DNA of 64,000 bases, taken from positions 1 through 64,000 of the forward strand of contig NZ_JADHEC010000004.1 of NCBI RefSeq assembly GCF_015277675.1, given 5' to 3'. The position numbers were made by a program, and so were the translations under genes. The notes under the pieces were generated by a model. The model did not search any database, had not been told where the DNA came from, and saw only the letters and a list, made by a program, of their open reading frames with translations. Source of the DNA: Flavobacterium soyangense. Its GTDB lineage: Bacteria; Bacteroidota; Bacteroidia; Flavobacteriales; Flavobacteriaceae. Positions 60,416 to 64,000 of this stretch are shown in pieces. Positions within the stretch are counted from its first letter, which is position 1, and each line of letters begins with the position of its first letter.

Positions 60416-63400
60416 TTACTTTTCTAAATACTTTTCTAACCATTTTGAAATTATCCCGAGAAATTGCACTTCATCAAAGGGTTTTGATAAATAGTCATTC
60501 ATTCCAACTTTAAAACACTTTTCCTTTTCTCCTTTTATAACGTTGGCGGTTAAAGCGATAATTGGTATATCTAATTTTAATCTTTGTCTAATAATTTCTG
60601 TTGCATTATAACCGTTCGATACCGGCATTTGTAAATCCATTAGAACAAGATCACAGTCATTATTTTTTAAAAAATTTATCGCCTCTTCACCATCTTCAGC
60701 TTCTGAAACAAGAACCCCAAATTCATTTAAAATCAGTGCCGCTACCATCCTATTCATCACATTATCATCAACTATCAATACTTTTTTATTTCTAAAATTT
60801 TTAGTAGTTACAACAACGGTATCTTTTTTTGGCACATCTAATTCCGTTCCTTTTTCCAAAGTAAACCTAACAAATATTGTTGTTCCTTTACCTTTTTCAC
60901 TTTCTACCAAAATCTCACCTCCCATACTATCTATTAAGTTCTTAGTAATACCCATCCCTAGTCCTGTTCCTCCAAATTTTCTGGAAGTGGATTCATATTC
61001 CTGACTGAATTTTTTAAATAAATCTTTCAAAAAGGATTGATCCATACCTATACCAGAGTCTATTACCTTTAGTTCAAATTCTTGAGAAGTATCATTGTCT
61101 TTTATAACATTACAGCTAATATCGACACTTCCAACAGTTGTGAATTTTATTGAATTAGAAACAAGATTTAGCATTATTTGGTTTATCCTAAATGGGTCCC
61201 CTATTAGTATGGGAGACAATCGTTTATCATAAAAAGAATTTGTTAATAAAAGACCTTTTTCTTCAGCCTTGTACGCCATTACTTTCATGACATTTTCTAA
61301 AACCTGTTTAGGTGCAAATCCTATTTTTTCAAAGGATAGCTTACCTGCTTCGAGCTTTGCAATATCTAGAACGTCGTTAATAATCACTAATAGATTTTCG
61401 GATGCATTTGTAATATTGCCAAGATAAATCCGCTGTTCATCATTTAAATTTGATTTTAGTAATTGACGACTCATTCCCATAATGGCATTCATTGGAGTTC
61501 TTATTTCATGACTCATATTTGCTAAAAAATTATGTTTAGTTTTAGCTAATTCTTCTGAAACCTTTTTTTCTTTCTTTAGTTCTTTTTCTGCCAAAATACG
61601 TTTAGTTATATCTACAGCAAAACCTATAACATAAGGATCTTTTCCAGGTTCCTCTTTTAAGTAATTATTATATAAAGTATAAACAATGTGTCCGTTTTTG
61701 TGTAAAACCCTGAAAATTCCGGTAGCTTCTTTGTTGATTTTAATTTTATTTAAATAAGTTTTTTTAAATAATAGTTTATCTTCATCAAGCATGAAATCCG
61801 TTAAGGAATGTCCAATAAATTCCGTATCGGTATATCCAAATATTTTACAAATCATAGGGTTTGCATTTAGGAATCTACCCTGCAAATCGTGCGTAGTTAT
61901 GATGGCAAGACTGTTATCAATTATCTCTCTGTATCTTTTTTCACTTTCTTCTATTTGCTGTTGAATATTTTTAATATCGGTGATATCTACTCCATAACCA
62001 ATTATTAGTTCTACTTCATTATTGCTATTAATTACAGGATACATATTTCGTAATATATATTTGCTTGTCCCGTCTGGTTGTTTTAATTCTTCCTCCCAAG
62101 TTTTTAGCTCTTTGCATTTCATAATACTATCAAATAGTTTTCTTCTTCCTTCAAGTATACTTATGGGTTTATTTCTCTCTTTAATATAATCTTCATCTTT
62201 TTTGCCAATAATCCATTTTCTCAATTTTGTATCACTGATACCCATCGAATTAACATATAAGTAACGATGTTCCTTGTCAAACACGGCAATATCTGAAGGA
62301 ATATTATCTAAAATCTTTTCATAGAAATCACGAAGTTTCTCTAGTTTTGTTTCTGCTTCCTTTTCTAATGTAATATCTTCTTCGATAGCAAAAAAATTAG
62401 TCACATTTCCTTTTTTATCAAAAATTGGCTGTCCCTTGATTCTTATCCAGTAACCTTCTCCTGATTTAGTATAATTATAGACTTCACAAGCAAAAGGCAT
62501 TGAATTCATTATCTGACGCCTCATATAAGCTACTGTTTCATTATCCGTTTCTGCACCCTGTACAAAAAGGCCTGGTTTCATGCCTTTCATCTCAGATAAA
62601 TTATAGCCCGTTAATTTTTCATAGGCCCTATTTACCCAATCTATATTTCCTTCAGAGTTTGTAATAATAACAGCATTCACTGTTTCTTGAACAATAATTG
62701 ATAGCTTTTCTAATTCTTGTTTATATTTTTTTTCTTTCGTAATATCCCTTCCGTAAATATTTATATATTCTTCATCAAGCATTGCCACACAATCAAAAGA
62801 ATAATCTATTTTATTTGAACTCGCTTCAAAGCTCCATCTTTTCGTTTCCTTATCAATTCCTGCTACAATTAATTTAAAAAAATCATCATTACGATAGATT
62901 TCTCCTTCATATTCAATAAAATCCAGATTCGAAGCTGCCGGATTATTTTGCAATAAATCTCCTTGATAATTAATTCTTATATTGGGATCTGGGTTTTGTT
63001 TAGGAAATAAAGCAATATCATAAACCTCCTTATTTGCTTTCTTTAATTCATTTTTTTGATTAGAAATTGTGGCAATTAACTCCTTTAAGTCTTCATTTGT
63101 AATTTCAACCGTTTTTAGTACGTGAAGTAAATCAATAAGTGGATCATTCATTGCGAAATCATTAATCATCAAATTATTTTCTCTTAATTGTTCCATAGAA
63201 TCAAACCAAGGTGAACCTAAAAAGAGTATTTCTTGTGTTTCTTCCATATATTCAAACTGACCTCTTAACTTCAATTTTTTGTCCGAACTTAATTCCATCA
63301 CTACCAATTGATTTTGTAATGCGATCAAATCTTCAAATGAATTTATAAGGGTAAGCGGCCTAGGGATTGAGAAAAACTGATTGAAATTAATTATTTTTTG

Positions 63401-63523
63401 TATATCACATAATTTGCCTAAAGATTTACCTGTAGACACAATCTTCAAATCCCGATTTATTAAAAAATAAAAAGGAAAAAGTCGATTAAATTGGGTTTCG
63501 CTAAAAGAAAAAGGAATTTTCAT
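60416..63523 (-). CDS. HNOBA-PAS hybrid histidine kinase, probable H-NOX partner (HnoK-like)
   Basis: The 1,035-residue protein has an N-terminal HNOBA (heme-NO-binding associated) domain at about 1-165 (FSETQFNRLFPFYFLINRDL, FFSIPRPL), a coiled-coil hinge, then four PAS-type domains (approximately 180-280, 285-395, 400-515, 520-640). The HisKA has H-box MSHEIRTPMNAIMG near residue 672, the HATPase has NSIKFT, DSGIGMD and GTGLGMGITK, and a C-terminal receiver has Asp in LVLMDLQMPVSNG near 961. HNOBA beside an H-NOX gene is the known pairing for NO-sensing kinases. It starts three bases after the H-NOX stop. No membrane segment, so it is cytosolic. Confidence 0.92.
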   Translation of the reverse strand: MKIPFSFSETQFNRLFPFYFLINRDLKIVSTGKSLGKLCDIQKIINFNQFFSIPRPLTLINSFEDLIALQNQLVVMELSSDKKLKLRGQFEYMEETQEILFLGSPWFDSMEQLRENNLMINDFAMNDPLIDLLHVLKTVEITNEDLKELIATISNQKNELKKANKEVYDIALFPKQNPDPNIRINYQGDLLQNNPAASNLDFIEYEGEIYRNDDFFKLIVAGIDKETKRWSFEASSNKIDYSFDCVAMLDEEYINIYGRDITKEKKYKQELEKLSIIVQETVNAVIITNSEGNIDWVNRAYEKLTGYNLSEMKGMKPGLFVQGAETDNETVAYMRRQIMNSMPFACEVYNYTKSGEGYWIRIKGQPIFDKKGNVTNFFAIEEDITLEKEAETKLEKLRDFYEKILDNIPSDIAVFDKEHRYLYVNSMGISDTKLRKWIIGKKDEDYIKERNKPISILEGRRKLFDSIMKCKELKTWEEELKQPDGTSKYILRNMYPVINSNNEVELIIGYGVDITDIKNIQQQIEESEKRYREIIDNSLAIITTHDLQGRFLNANPMICKIFGYTDTEFIGHSLTDFMLDEDKLLFKKTYLNKIKINKEATGIFRVLHKNGHIVYTLYNNYLKEEPGKDPYVIGFAVDITKRILAEKELKKEKKVSEELAKTKHNFLANMSHEIRTPMNAIMGMSRQLLKSNLNDEQRIYLGNITNASENLLVIINDVLDIAKLEAGKLSFEKIGFAPKQVLENVMKVMAYKAEEKGLLLTNSFYDKRLSPILIGDPFRINQIMLNLVSNSIKFTTVGSVDISCNVIKDNDTSQEFELKVIDSGIGMDQSFLKDLFKKFSQEYESTSRKFGGTGLGMGITKNLIDSMGGEILVESEKGKGTTIFVRFTLEKGTELDVPKKDTVVVTTKNFRNKKVLIVDDNVMNRMVAALILNEFGVLVSEAEDGEEAINFLKNNDCDLVLMDLQMPVSNGYNATEIIRQRLKLDIPIIALTANVIKGEKEKCFKVGMNDYLSKPFDEVQFLGIISKWLEKYLEK

Positions 63524-63526
63524 GGT

Positions 63527-64000
63527 TTACCAGCTTACTTTAAATATTTCGTGGGTATTTCCATCATCACGACTCTGCATTAATTCTATCTTGGAATCTA
63601 TCATATACATTTTAGACAATCCAACAAGCAATCCTCTTACAAATTCCTGTAATCCTTCACGTTTAGAATGGTAATGTATATAAATAGAGTTTTCTTCTAT
63701 ATTGCTTACTTTAAATTCGGGCGGAGTTAATTTTGGATACATTAACATAATCCTGTTATGGAATAAAGGAAGATTTATTAAGAATTCTTTCAAATTATTT
63801 CCTCCCGCTTCCATTAAACCTCCATATTTTTCTTTACCCGTTTTTAACACCCACCATTCACCAAAAGCATTTAAAACCTCACCGACCGAAATATTCAATA
63901 CTTCTGCAGCAGCCCCAGCTAGTTTATAGGTTATATCATCGTCGTACGGTTCGTTACTCAGAAAAAAATCAACATCAACCCCACTTTTCTCTCTTACTTC
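63527..64000 (-). CDS. H-NOX heme nitric oxide sensor, N-terminus cut by window edge
   Basis: The frame is open from the window edge at 64000 down to 63527 (157 residues). It begins in the middle of the N-domain with SGVDVDFFLSNEPYDDD, then TYKLAGAAAEVLNISVGEVL and AFGEWWVL. The heme-binding His and conserved Pro are in LFHNRIMLMYPKLTPPEF, and the Y-S-R motif is in IYIHYHSKREGLQEFV. An ATG inside at 63898 is not the start. H-NOX binds NO at ferrous heme and regulates the downstream kinase. It forms an operon with that kinase. Confidence 0.93.
   Translation of the reverse strand, partial: EVREKSGVDVDFFLSNEPYDDDITYKLAGAAAEVLNISVGEVLNAFGEWWVLKTGKEKYGGLMEAGGNNLKEFLINLPLFHNRIMLMYPKLTPPEFKVSNIEENSIYIHYHSKREGLQEFVRGLLVGLSKMYMIDSKIELMQSRDDGNTHEIFKVSW

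Noticed and set aside
1..64000. CRISPR array, tRNA or rRNA genes
   Set aside because: No regular spacer repeats, no cloverleaf and no rRNA-like segment were seen on either strand.

Overview
The window reads as a Bacteroidota chromosome, most likely Flavobacterium or a close relative. It is AT-rich and carries Bacteroidota -7 boxes of the TAnnTTTG type. It encodes secreted proteins with type IX secretion (T9SS) C-terminal domains, a bacillithiol gene (bshC), the rpmB-rpmG-DUF4295-ftsY neighbourhood, and short dispersed REP-like repeats of a kind I remember from flavobacterial genomes.

Positions 1 to about 26,570 are most of a Mu-type, contractile-tailed prophage whose left end lies outside the window. 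Its right end is close to 26,400-26,570, just before an aminotransferase gene. From the left it has: a structured leader and a Bro-N antirepressor-like operon (242-1611); a lone secreted cargo gene between two terminators (1684-2145); a small HTH-like gene and a hairpin cluster with its own promoter (2210-2580); a leftward packaging and connector operon (8817 to 2553: gp25-like, small and large terminase, gp37-like, gp36-like, gpG-like, DUF935 portal, MuF); a divergent control region with 21-bp iterons (8818-8993); and a rightward operon with prohead protease, capsid, endolysin, a predicted u-spanin, sheath, tube, tail chaperones, tape measure, baseplate and three tail-tip or fibre proteins (8994-26395).

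Two structural genes of this phage end in the same A_AAA_AAG heptamer with a long start-less frame in -1. One is the expected tail assembly chaperone pair. The other joins the portal to the MuF protein and would give an approximately 850-residue portal-MuF fusion. The MuF C-terminus looks like a nuclease toxin domain.

The chromosomal part (26,577-64,000) contains a class III aminotransferase; a DUF2271 T9SS protein divergent from an ApbE-type flavinyltransferase; a three-gene acyl-CoA (probably propionyl-CoA) carboxylase operon; a CHASE4-type hybrid kinase; a radical SAM protein; a giant T9SS type B surface protein; an MHS-family transporter; bshC; ndk; ftsY; ribosomal genes; cinA; an Hpt protein; an FAH-family hydrolase; an exonuclease; a 2-oxoacid dehydrogenase E2; a glycosyltransferase; an OmpA-type lipoprotein; htpG; and, at the right edge, an H-NOX gene (truncated by the window) in an operon with an HNOBA-PAS hybrid histidine kinase, a nitric-oxide signalling pair.

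The chromosomal part also holds relics: a T9SS tail fragment next to a 187-bp palindromic element, a second decayed copy of the 3' end of the radical SAM gene on the far side of a kinase gene, a REP-like element read through inside the radical SAM coding frame, a broken acyltransferase gene and an IS982-type transposase fragment. Everything was read by eye; family names rest on motif recognition, not on searches.
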